Under the pieces are notes generated by a model that was not told the origin of the DNA, ran no database searches, and was given only the letters and a program-made list of their open reading frames with translations. DNA of 33,095 nt, from positions 1 through 33,095 of the forward strand of contig JAEUHP010000016.1 of NCBI GenBank assembly GCA_016795295.1. Reading direction: 5' to 3'. Position numbers and translations under genes: made by a program. Of this stretch, positions 24,356 to 31,240 are shown in pieces (position 1 is the stretch's first letter; each line of letters begins with the position of its first letter). The stretch comes from Planctomycetota bacterium (lineage in GTDB: Bacteria; Planctomycetota; UBA1135; UBA2386).

Positions 24356-25116
24356 TCCTCGCCCGGCACAGTGCGCTCTACACCGGCAGTGTGCGCCATC
24401 GTCGGCACGACGCGGTCGGGCATCGTTTCACCCAGCCGGTGCAGATGCTCTACCTGGACCTGGACGAACTGCCGGCGCTCTGCGGCGACGGGTTGCGCGG
24501 GCGCGGGGCCTTGCCGTGGTGGCTGCCGTGGCGCTACCGGCGCGCCGACTTCTTCGGTCCGCGCGAACGGCCTCTCGGTGCCGCGGTCCGCGATGCGTTC
24601 GAGCCGCAGCTCGGGGTGCGGCCCGCGCGCGTGCGCATGCTGGCGATGCTGCGCAGCTTCGGCATCGCGTTCAATCCGGTGGTGGTCTACTACGGCTTCG
24701 ATGCCGGCGAACGCCTGCTCGGCGTACTCGCCGAGATCACCAACACGCCGTGGCGCGAACGCCACCACTACGTGCTGCCGGCCGGGCCGCGCGGTGCGCG
24801 CGGCAGTTTCGCGAAACAGTTCCACGTCAGCCCGTTCCAGCCGATGGCGCAGGACTATGCCTGGTGGCTGCGGCCACCCGGCGCGCACCTCGCGGTACAC
24901 ATGGAGAATCGCTCGGCGGGCGGTGGCGCCAAGGTGTTCGACGCGACCCTCAGCCTGCGGCGGCAGCCGCTGACGCGGGCGGTGCTGTGGCGGGCGCTGT
25001 GGCGCCAGCCCTGTCCTCCTGGCCGAGCGCTGCTCGGCATCTATTGGCACGCGCTGCGGCTGTTCTGGCGGCGCGCGCCGTTCTTCGTCCACCCCAAGAA
25101 ACGCCTCGCCACATGA
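24352..25116 (+). CDS. DUF1365 protein
   Basis: The 254-residue protein matches the DUF1365 family along its length: LYTGSVRHRRHD near the N-terminus, HRFTQPVQMLYLDLDELP, RMLAMLRSFGIAFNPVVVYYGFD, EITNTPWRERHHYVLP, and KQFHVSPFQPMAQDYAWWL in the C-terminal half. Function is not established. The family is nearly always next to the FAD amine oxidase-like protein and a CFA synthase, as here, and is thought to take part in lipid modification. There is no signal peptide or clear membrane helix. The GTG start at 24352 overlaps the upstream stop (GTGA), and the stop overlaps the next ATG (ATGA). It has the usual family length and shows no sign of damage. Confidence 0.92.
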   Translation: MILARHSALYTGSVRHRRHDAVGHRFTQPVQMLYLDLDELPALCGDGLRGRGALPWWLPWRYRRADFFGPRERPLGAAVRDAFEPQLGVRPARVRMLAMLRSFGIAFNPVVVYYGFDAGERLLGVLAEITNTPWRERHHYVLPAGPRGARGSFAKQFHVSPFQPMAQDYAWWLRPPGAHLAVHMENRSAGGGAKVFDATLSLRRQPLTRAVLWRALWRQPCPPGRALLGIYWHALRLFWRRAPFFVHPKKRLAT

Positions 25117-26381
25117 CCGACCTCCTGATCGCGCCTTCCAGTGCTTCGTCCCCGCTCGTGGGCAGGCCGGCCCCGGCCTTGGGCTTGGTGCACGGCCTGG
25201 TGCGGCGCCGGGCCTTGGCCCAGTTCGCCCGCCTGCAGAGTGGTGCGGTGCTGCTGCGCGAAGGCGCGGGTGGTACGGTGTTCGGCAACCCGGCCGGTGC
25301 GCTCGGCACCGTGCCGCTCGACGTGCACGACGGCGCCTTCTGGGGGGCGTTGGCGGCACGCGGCGCGCTCGGTGCGGGCGAAGCCTATGTGGCCGGCCAC
25401 TGGTCGTCGGCCGATCCGGTGGCGTTGCTGCGGTTGTTCCTGCGCGACCGCGAAGTGCTGAGTGCGGTCGATCGCACCGTGTGGACCCTGCCGGCGCGGC
25501 TTCTGTTGCGTGCGCACCATTGGCTGCGCGACAACCACCGCACCGGCAGCCGGCGCAACATCCAGGACCACTACGACCTCGGCGACGAGCTGTTCGCGCA
25601 GTTCCTCGATCCGTCGCTCACCTACAGTGCGGCGTGGTTCGCCCACCCAGAGCAGTCGTTGGCCGAGGCACAGCAGCACAAGCTCGAACGGCTGTGCCGG
25701 TTGGTCGACCTGCAGCCCGGCGACCGGTTGCTCGAGATCGGTACCGGCTGGGGCAGTCTGGCCCTGGTCGCCGCCGGCCGCTTCGGGGCGCAGGTCACCA
25801 CCACCACCATCTCGGCCCGGCAGTTCGCGCGCGCGCAGCAGCGCTTCGCGCGAGCCGGCCTGCAGGAGCGGGTGACCCTGTTGCAGCGCGACTACCGCGA
25901 TCTGGACGGCACCTTCGACAAGCTGCTGTCGTGCGAGATGATCGAAGCGGTGGGCGCGCGCTGGCTGCCGACCTACCTGCAGGTCTGCGCGGCGCGGCTG
26001 CGGCCGGGTGGGCGGTTCGGCCTGCAGGCGATCACCATCCGCGACCAGCAGTACGACGCGGCGCTGCGTTCGGTCGACTACATCAAGCGCCACGTGTTCC
26101 CGGGCAGCTTCATCCCCTCGGTGCAGGCGATCGTCACTGCCGCGTCCCGCCACACCGACCTCCGGCTCGTGCAGCTCGCGGACTTCGGCGAGCACTACGC
26201 GACCACGCTGGCCCACTGGCGCAGCAACCTGTTGGCGGCGCCGGAGCCGTTCCTCCGCGCGGGCGGACCGAACCTTCTGCGCGCCTGGGACTACTACTTC
26301 GCCTACTGCGAAGCGGGCTTCCGCGAACGCCAGCTCGGCGTGGCGCAGATGCTGTTCGAGCGGCCTGGAGCGGCGCGCTGA
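25113..26381 (+). CDS. cfa: Cyclopropane-fatty-acyl-phospholipid synthase
   Basis: The 422-residue enzyme is of full CFA-synthase length. The N-terminal part (1-140) has the small lipid-binding domain seen in these enzymes (GTVPLDVHDGAFWGALA; GEAYVAGHWSSADPVALLRL). NIQDHYDLGDELFAQFLDPS and LTYSAAWF, SLAEAQQHKLERLCRLVDLQ and the SAM motif LLEIGTGWGSLALVAAGRFG (about 205-224) follow. SCEMIEAVG (about 273-281), FPGSFIPS and the C-terminal YYFAYCEAGFRERQLGVAQM complete the signature. It transfers a methylene group from SAM to a cis double bond in membrane phospholipids. Last gene of the desaturase operon; its ATG overlaps the DUF1365 stop (ATGA) and its own stop sits in the loop of a strong hairpin. 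It is the second CFA-type enzyme of the locus and of a different subgroup from the one at 20166. Confidence 0.94.
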   Translation: MTDLLIAPSSASSPLVGRPAPALGLVHGLVRRRALAQFARLQSGAVLLREGAGGTVFGNPAGALGTVPLDVHDGAFWGALAARGALGAGEAYVAGHWSSADPVALLRLFLRDREVLSAVDRTVWTLPARLLLRAHHWLRDNHRTGSRRNIQDHYDLGDELFAQFLDPSLTYSAAWFAHPEQSLAEAQQHKLERLCRLVDLQPGDRLLEIGTGWGSLALVAAGRFGAQVTTTTISARQFARAQQRFARAGLQERVTLLQRDYRDLDGTFDKLLSCEMIEAVGARWLPTYLQVCAARLRPGGRFGLQAITIRDQQYDAALRSVDYIKRHVFPGSFIPSVQAIVTAASRHTDLRLVQLADFGEHYATTLAHWRSNLLAAPEPFLRAGGPNLLRAWDYYFAYCEAGFRERQLGVAQMLFERPGAAR

Positions 26382-26394
26382 CGGCGCGCCGCTC
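26368..26394. terminator. Strong hairpin enclosing the cfa stop codon
   Basis: GAGCGGCGCGC (26368-26378) and GCGCGCCGCTC (26384-26394) form a perfect 11-bp G+C-rich stem. The 5-base loop TGACG contains the cfa stop codon. It also lies 17 bases past the ribF end, so it may serve both convergent transcripts. No U-tract. Confidence 0.65.
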
Positions 26395-26410
26395 GCCTGG
26401 CAACTGCCGG

Positions 26411-27388
26411 TCAGCTGCGCAGGGCCGCGCGCGCCGCCGCCGCGTCGGCGGTGATCTGCGCCTGCAGAGCGCTGGCGTCGGCGAAGCGCCGCTCCGGGCG
26501 CAGGAACTGGCGGAACTGCACTTCGAGTTCACGGCCGTACAGGTCGCCCTGGAAATCGAACAAGTGCACTTCGAGCACCAGCGGGGCTGGTGCCGCGGAG
26601 TCTGCAGTGCTCGTCGCGGCGAACGTTGGCCGGTGGCCGAGGTTCGCCACCCCGGGCAGCACCTGGGCGTCGACGATCGCCTCGACCGCGTAGACCCCAG
26701 CGGGTGGTAGCACCGCGGGCTGCAGCGCCACGTTCGCGGTGCGGAAGCCGAGTTCGCGCCCGCGGCCGGCGCCGTGGCTCACGGTGCCCAGTGCCCCCGG
26801 CCAGCGTCCCAGGAACCGCTGCGCCAGCACCAGATCGCCGCTGGCGATGGCGCGGCGGATCGCGGTCGACGACACCGGCTGGCCGTCGAGCAGGAACGAA
26901 TCGCCCGTGCGCACTTCGAAGCCCAGTTCGGCGCCGAGTTCGCGGCAGCGCTGCGGCGTGCCTTCGCGGTCCTTGCCGAGCGCCGAGTCGTAGCCGAGCA
27001 GCAGCCCGCGGGCGCGCAACGGCCCCTGCAGCACTTGTTCGGCGAACTGCCGGGCCGACAGGTTTTGCAGGCGCGGTTCGAAGGCCAGCAACACCAGGCG
27101 CTGCACGCCGGCGCGGCGCAGCAGGCGCAGCCGGTGCGGCACGCTGCACAAGGGCGGCGGTGTGGCGCCGCGCAGCACCTCGTCGGGATGGTTGGTGAAC
27201 GTCACCACCGTCGGCGTGCCCTGCAGGGCCGCCGCCATCTCCAGCAGCTGGTGCAGCAGCCGCTGGTGGCCGAGGTGCACGCCGTCGAACACGCCCACCG
27301 CGACCACCGAGTGGGCAAGGGGCGACTCGCCGTGGCTGCGGCCCAGGTCGAGGGCGCGCAGGTTGTCGAAGCCGTCGATCAGGCGCAT
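26411..27388 (-). CDS. ribF: Bifunctional riboflavin kinase/FAD synthetase
   Basis: The 325-residue protein has the usual RibF length and order. The N-terminal FAD synthetase (nucleotidyltransferase) domain shows VVAVGVFDGVHLGHQRLLHQ with the HxGH motif near residue 38, VTFTNHPDEVL, LLLGYDSALGKDREGT and SSTAIRRAIASGDL. The C-terminal riboflavin kinase domain begins around 195 with GRWPGALGTVSHGAGRGREL, LGFRTANVAL, GVYAVEA and LEVHLFDFQGDLYGRELEVQ. It converts riboflavin to FMN and FAD in the cytoplasm; the neighbouring lipid operon uses FAD, but that is probably coincidental. In the kinase GFRTAN motif an Arg replaces the commoner Pro. It follows def on the same strand with 40 bases between, so they may be cotranscribed. 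Annotation is secure. Confidence 0.96.
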   Translation of the reverse strand: MRLIDGFDNLRALDLGRSHGESPLAHSVVAVGVFDGVHLGHQRLLHQLLEMAAALQGTPTVVTFTNHPDEVLRGATPPPLCSVPHRLRLLRRAGVQRLVLLAFEPRLQNLSARQFAEQVLQGPLRARGLLLGYDSALGKDREGTPQRCRELGAELGFEVRTGDSFLLDGQPVSSTAIRRAIASGDLVLAQRFLGRWPGALGTVSHGAGRGRELGFRTANVALQPAVLPPAGVYAVEAIVDAQVLPGVANLGHRPTFAATSTADSAAPAPLVLEVHLFDFQGDLYGRELEVQFRQFLRPERRFADASALQAQITADAAAARAALRS

Positions 27389-27428
27389 GGCGCGTCCCCT
27401 GGGGCCGCAGGCCGTTCCTGGGCGCGGT

Positions 27429-27944
27429 TCACGCCCGGGAACGCTGGAAGCGCTCTTCGAGCTCCAGCAGGGCCGCCTTGACGCGCAACTTGTCCGCCGC
27501 GGTCAGCCGATCGACGAACACCACCCCGTCCAGGTGGTCGAGTTCGTGCTGGATGATCCGGGCCAGCCAGCCGCTGGCACCCAGGGTGCGCTCCTGGCCG
27601 TCCAGGTCCTGGTAGGTGAGGGTGATGTCGATCCAGCGCTCGACTTCGGCGTGGATGCCGGGGAAGGACAGGCAGCCCTCCTCGCCGAACTCCCGCCCCT
27701 TCTTCTTGGTGATCCGGGGGTTGCACAGCACCAATTCGCCGGAACGGTCGGTGCGATCGCCCTTCGGGTTGAGCACCAGCAGCTTCTGCTCGATGCCGAC
27801 CTGGGGGGCGGCCAGGCCCACCCCGCCCTCCTCGTACATCGCCTCCATCATCGCCTGGGCGAGCTCGCGCAGGGCGGGGTCGAAGCGGGTCACGGGCTGG
27901 CCGCCGCGGCGCAGCACCGGGTCGGGATAGACGAGCACTTCCAT
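27429..27944 (-). CDS. def: Peptide deformylase
   Basis: The 171-residue enzyme shows all three deformylase motifs: GVGLAAPQVG (41-50), EEGCLSFPG with metal ligand C91, and QHELDHLDG with H133, E134 and H137. It removes the formyl group from nascent proteins at the ribosome, using Fe2+ or another divalent metal. Length is typical, and the C-terminal helix (RLTAADKLRVKAALLELEER) suits ribosome binding as in type 1 enzymes. The ATG at 27944 gives the standard MEVLVYPDPVLR start. It is divergent from the TPR gene across 106 bases and runs in the same direction as ribF. A TTGACG hexamer lies upstream of it on the minus strand, but no good -10 box is at the right distance. Confidence 0.96.
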   Translation of the reverse strand: MEVLVYPDPVLRRGGQPVTRFDPALRELAQAMMEAMYEEGGVGLAAPQVGIEQKLLVLNPKGDRTDRSGELVLCNPRITKKKGREFGEEGCLSFPGIHAEVERWIDITLTYQDLDGQERTLGASGWLARIIQHELDHLDGVVFVDRLTAADKLRVKAALLELEERFQRSRA

Positions 27945-27964
27945 GGTTGGGGTGGGGTCGGGCG

Positions 27965-27993
27965 TTGCGGGGGGGCGCCCTGGGCGGTAGATT
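27965..27993 (+). promoter_or_regulatory. Putative promoter of the TPR-protein gene
   Basis: TTGCGG (27965-27970), 17 bases, then TAGATT (27988-27993). The predicted start is near 28000, leaving a leader of about 50 bases to the ATG at 28051. The -10 box matches four of six positions. Confidence 0.5.
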
Positions 27994-28050
27994 CTTCGCC
28001 CCTTTCCCCGGCGTCAAGGTTCCCCCCGCCCGCCGGACGCAATCCTCCGC

Positions 28051-29385
28051 ATGGACCTCAGCAAGCACCTCGAGAACGCCGCCGATGCCGTGAAGCGCCG
28101 CAACTTCGCGCTGGCGGTCAAGATCTACGGCCAGGTGCTGCAGATCCAGCCGGACTACGGCGAGGCGCGGCTCGGGCTGCGCAAGGCGCTGTTCGCCAAG
28201 GTCGGCGGCAAGGGGGCGTCCAAGGTGGTGGCGATGTTGTTCGGCGGCGTGCACCTGCTGACCGGCGGCCTGTGCCGGCTGCTGGGCAAGCATGCGGCGG
28301 CGGCGCGCGCCTACGAGCGCTACCTGGGTTACGACCCGCTTGCCGAAGGCCCCAACCAGAAGCTCGCCGATTCGCTGCAGCGCGCTGGTTGGCAGCGTTC
28401 GGCGCTGGCGGTCTACAGCGCCTATGCCGAGGCCGAGCCGCGGTGTCTCTGGGCGTGCCGCTCGGCGGGCAGCCTGTTCCAGCAGCAGGGCAAACACGCC
28501 GAGGCGCTGGCCATGTTCGAGCGGGCGCTCAAGGTCGACCCGCGCGACCAAGAATCCCTGAAAGCGCGCAAGGACCTCGCCGCCGAGGGGGCGCTGCGCA
28601 GCACCGGCATCGAGAAGGCGACCAGTTCCCGGGACCTGATCAAGGACAAGGAGCAGCAGCGCCAGCTCGAACGCCAGGAGCGCCTGCAGTTGTCCCCCGA
28701 GGAGATCGGCCAAGAGCTCGACCAGCTCGAACCCAAGCTCCAGGAAGCGCCCGAAGACCAGAAGCTCCTGCGCCGCGTGGCCAAGCTGCGCGAGTTGCAA
28801 AAGGACCTCGGCGGCGCCCTCGACCTGCTCGACCGTCTGGTGCAACTGGTGCCGAACGACCAGGACCTGCAGGAGCAGGCCGGTGATCTGCGCGTGCGTT
28901 TGCAGGAGCAGATGGTCGAGAAGGCGCAGAAGCGCGGCGACGACGCCGCCGTGCAGCGCGCGCGCAAGGCGCTGGCCCAGTTGCGGGTCGCCGAGGGCAA
29001 GCGGCGCGTCGACCGCAATCCGGCCGACTTCGGCGCGCGCTTTGCCTATGGCTCGGCGCTGCTCGAGACCGGCGCCTTGGACGAGGCGATCGCCGAATTG
29101 CAGCAGGCGGTCAAGGATCCGCGCAAGAAGACCGAAGCGCAGTTCCTGCTCGGCAAGGCCTTCCAGCAGAAGAGTCTCCCCGAGTTGGCGCTGACCCAGT
29201 TCGACAAGGCGCTTGCGGCTGCTGGCTCCGGCCCGCTGGCCAAGGAGGCCCTCTACGAGATGGCCGAGGTCAGCCTGCAACTCGGCAAGCGCGAGGATGC
29301 GCTGCGCCACCTGACCAAGATCCTCGAACAAGACATCGGCTTCCGTGACGTCGCCCAGCGCATTGCCGCGCTGCGCTCGGCGTGA
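28051..29385 (+). CDS. Tetratricopeptide-repeat protein with central helical region
   Basis: The 444-residue protein is almost entirely helical. TPR-like units are visible at the N-terminus (AVKRRNFALAVKIYGQVLQI; AARAYERYLGYDPLAEGPNQ; GKHAEALAMFERALKVDPRD, about 12-175) and the C-terminus (LLETGALDEAIAELQQAV; ALTQFDKALAAAG; LGKREDALRHLTKILEQD, about 330-440). Between them is a highly charged Glu/Gln/Lys/Arg region (about 190-310) likely to form long helices or coiled coil. A short hydrophobic stretch (KVVAMLFGGVHLLTGGLCRL, about 58-77) could be a membrane or buried helix; there is no signal peptide. Function is unknown. TPR proteins scaffold complexes, and the neighbours (def, rpsT) give no specific hint. 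Start ATG 28051, 50 bases after the predicted transcription start. A weak hairpin (GGTGG/CCACC, 29387-29403) follows the stop. Confidence 0.85.
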   Translation: MDLSKHLENAADAVKRRNFALAVKIYGQVLQIQPDYGEARLGLRKALFAKVGGKGASKVVAMLFGGVHLLTGGLCRLLGKHAAAARAYERYLGYDPLAEGPNQKLADSLQRAGWQRSALAVYSAYAEAEPRCLWACRSAGSLFQQQGKHAEALAMFERALKVDPRDQESLKARKDLAAEGALRSTGIEKATSSRDLIKDKEQQRQLERQERLQLSPEEIGQELDQLEPKLQEAPEDQKLLRRVAKLRELQKDLGGALDLLDRLVQLVPNDQDLQEQAGDLRVRLQEQMVEKAQKRGDDAAVQRARKALAQLRVAEGKRRVDRNPADFGARFAYGSALLETGALDEAIAELQQAVKDPRKKTEAQFLLGKAFQQKSLPELALTQFDKALAAAGSGPLAKEALYEMAEVSLQLGKREDALRHLTKILEQDIGFRDVAQRIAALRSA

Positions 29386-29470
29386 CGGTGGCTTGGCTCC
29401 ACCTTCCCAACTTCCTTCCCAACCGATCGCAACGACGCTGGCGTAGGCCGGCGCACCTGAACCGAGACCG

Positions 29471-29734
29471 ATGGCTCACAGCAAGCAAGCTCTCAAGCGC
29501 GCCCGCCAGGGCGAAACGCGCCGTATCCGCAACAAGGCCAAGATGACCCGCGTCAAGTCGGCCATCAAGGCGCTCCTGGCGCTGTGCCAAGCCGGCGACA
29601 TGGCGAAGGCCAAGGCGATGCTGCCGAAGGTCTGCAAGGCCATCGACAAAGCCGCCCAGACGCACGTGATCCACAAGAACACGGCGTCGCGCAACAAGAG
29701 CCTGGTCGGCCGCGCCGTCGCCGCGTTGAAGTGA
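29471..29734 (+). CDS. rpsT: 30S ribosomal protein S20
   Basis: The 87-residue basic protein has the S20 pattern: MAHSKQALKRARQGETRR, NKAKMTRVKSAIKALLALCQ, KAKAMLPKVCKAIDKAAQ and a closing HKNTASRNKSLVGRAVAALK. It binds 16S rRNA near the bottom of the 30S body. Length is as expected. Gene order is not informative; it lies 85 bases after the TPR gene and converges on the flagellin gene. No strong Shine-Dalgarno site precedes the ATG. Confidence 0.96.
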   Translation: MAHSKQALKRARQGETRRIRNKAKMTRVKSAIKALLALCQAGDMAKAKAMLPKVCKAIDKAAQTHVIHKNTASRNKSLVGRAVAALK

Positions 29735-29773
29735 CCCGCCGCCTGCCCGCGCCGCCGCGGGTGTGGTTCGGCT

Positions 29774-29826
29774 GACAGCGCGTGCTGCGTCCTGCGCCGC
29801 GCCGGCTCCGTTGGCCGCGCGCTGTC
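29774..29826. terminator. Stem-loop between convergent rpsT and flagellin genes
   Basis: GACAGCGCG (29774-29782) pairs perfectly with CGCGCTGTC (29818-29826). The 35-base interior is itself G+C-rich and can extend the structure. It lies 40 bases after rpsT and 36 bases after the flagellin stop, suiting a shared terminator; no U-tract. Confidence 0.45.
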
Positions 29827-29861
29827 CGTCGCTGGTGCCCCTGCCTAGCTGGCTGCGCCGA

Positions 29862-30695
29862 TCACTGGTTGCGCAGCAGCTGCAGCGCCGCTTGCGGCTG
29901 CGTGTTCGCCTGCGCCAGGATCGAGATCGCCGACTGCTGCAGGATCGAATTGCGGGTCAGTGACGAGGTCTCGACGGCCACGTCGACGTCGCGAATGCGG
30001 GATTCGGCGGCGCTGAGGTTCTCGACCTGGATCTGCAAGTTCGCGATCGTCGTCGACAGGCGGTTCTGTGCCGCGCCGAACTGGCCGCGCACCCGACTCA
30101 CCGAGTTGATCGCCGAGTCCAGGGCCACGATCGCCGTGGTCGGGCTGCCGGCGGAGCCGATGTCGAGCGACGACAGGCCGAGTGTCGACGCCAGCGTGTC
30201 CGAGGTGTTGAGCTGGATGGTGTCGATGCCGGTGGTGGTGCCGGTGCCGACCTGGAAGGTGATCGTCGAACCCGTGCCGTCCAGCAGGTGCACGCCGTTG
30301 AAGGTCGTCGACTGGGCGATGCGGTCGATTTCGTTGATCAGGTCCGAGAACTCTTGGTGCAGGGTGGTGCGGTCGGCGGCGCTCACCGTGCCGTTGTTGG
30401 CCTGGATCGCCAGCTCGCGCATGCGGACCAAGATCGAGCTGACCTCGTTGAGCGCGCCTTCGCCGGTCTGCGTCAAGGAGATGCCGTCCTGGGCGTTGCG
30501 CACCGCCTGGTTGGTCGAGCGCACCTGAGCGCGGAACCGCTCCGAGATCGCCAGTCCAGCCGCGTCGTCCGAGGCGGTCGAGATGCGCAGGCCGGTCGAC
30601 AGCCGGCGGTAGTTCGCCTGGAGACGCTCGGTGGTCATCGACAGCGACCGCTGTGCGTTCAGGGAGGCGATGTTGGAATTGACGCGAAGGCCCAT
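29862..30695 (-). CDS. fliC: Flagellin
   Basis: The 277-residue protein is a compact flagellin with little variable central domain. The N-terminal D0/D1 part is MGLRVNSNIASLNAQRSLSM, then LSTGLRISTASDDAAGLAIS and NAQDGISLTQTGEGALNEV. The C-terminal part is RGQFGAAQNRLSTTIANLQI, AESRIRDVDVAVETSSLTRN, and a final ILQQSAISILAQANTQPQAAL. Both ends match the coiled-coil packing regions of the filament core. A good Shine-Dalgarno site (GAGGA, 7 bases before the ATG) is present, unlike at most genes here, which suggests strong translation. No other flagellar gene is in the window, so it is an orphan copy or lies apart from the main cluster. It is exported by the flagellar type III apparatus without a cleaved signal. 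Confidence 0.96.
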   Translation of the reverse strand: MGLRVNSNIASLNAQRSLSMTTERLQANYRRLSTGLRISTASDDAAGLAISERFRAQVRSTNQAVRNAQDGISLTQTGEGALNEVSSILVRMRELAIQANNGTVSAADRTTLHQEFSDLINEIDRIAQSTTFNGVHLLDGTGSTITFQVGTGTTTGIDTIQLNTSDTLASTLGLSSLDIGSAGSPTTAIVALDSAINSVSRVRGQFGAAQNRLSTTIANLQIQVENLSAAESRIRDVDVAVETSSLTRNSILQQSAISILAQANTQPQAALQLLRNQ

Positions 30696-30755
30696 CTGCT
30701 CGTCCTCGTGCTTTGCCGTGCGGACGCCGGAGGCCGGCGCCCTGTTGTGGCTCCC

Positions 30756-30761
30756 ATCGGC
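30756..30761 (-). promoter_or_regulatory. GCCGAT, candidate sigma-28 -10 element for flagellin
   Basis: On the minus strand GCCGAT (30761-30756) matches the first six bases of the sigma-28 -10 consensus GCCGATAA, about 60 bases before the flagellin start. The -35 is unclear: GAAAGACT lies two bases closer than the usual spacing to TAAAGTTT-like elements. Tentative. Confidence 0.35.
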
Positions 30762-31113
30762 AGACGCTTGAGTCTTTCTTCAGGAAATCTCTGAGTGGGA
30801 TGCACTCGGCCCAGCTGTCGATCGGTCCGGCAGTGGTTTCGGCTACATCGCCGGTGCCGTGATCCGGCGGTGCGCCGGTGCCATCGCCGGGTTCGAGCTG
30901 GGGCCGCCGCGGCTGCTGCTCGGTCCCGGCGGGGATGGGTTTGCTGGGACGCGGCTACGGTGCCGCGGCGGGTGTCGCATCGCGCTGCAGCGGTTCGTCC
31001 CAAGGTGAGGCATGCGGGGCGCTGCAGCAGCGGCACCTGTCCGCGAAGCCCCCGATCTGCCTGGCCCCCCAACCGGCGCAGGCTCCTCACGCAAAACGAC
31101 CACAGGAAACGAA
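30762..31113. other. Long intergenic stretch without a supported gene
   Basis: The gap between the flagellin start and the toroid-protein stop is 538 bases (30696-31233). It holds the flagellin leader and -10 candidate at one end and a strong terminator at the other. The middle has open frames on both strands, but they are Arg/Pro/Ala-rich, lack a credible start site and match no family I know. I see no tRNA- or rRNA-like fold. A small RNA cannot be excluded. Confidence 0.4.
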
Positions 31114-31146
31114 CCGGCCCGCAGCACCATGGGTGCTGCGGGCCGG
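31114..31146 (-). terminator. Strong intrinsic terminator of the toroid-protein gene
   Basis: A perfect 15-bp stem (31114-31128 with 31132-31146, arm CCGGCCCGCAGCACC) has a 3-base loop. On the minus strand it is followed by a T-rich run (TTCGTTTCCTGTGG then TCGTTTTG), the only hairpin in the window with something like a U-tract. It is about 90 bases past the stop codon at 31234. Confidence 0.8.
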
Positions 31147-31208
31147 AGCAGTCGTGTGCGAGCCGCTGGTCAGAGGCTCGCCACGGCAGCCATCGCGAGG
31201 CCACTCTT

Positions 31209-31240
31209 CAGTGCGCCGGATCAGTGCGCCGGATCAGCGC
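31209..31240. repeat. Short tandem repeat spanning a stop codon
   Basis: The 13-base unit CAGTGCGCCGGAT occurs twice in direct tandem (31209-31221, 31222-31234), followed by a diverged partial copy CAGCGC (31235-31240). The stop of the toroid-protein gene (31234-31236) falls in the array. Confidence 0.7.
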
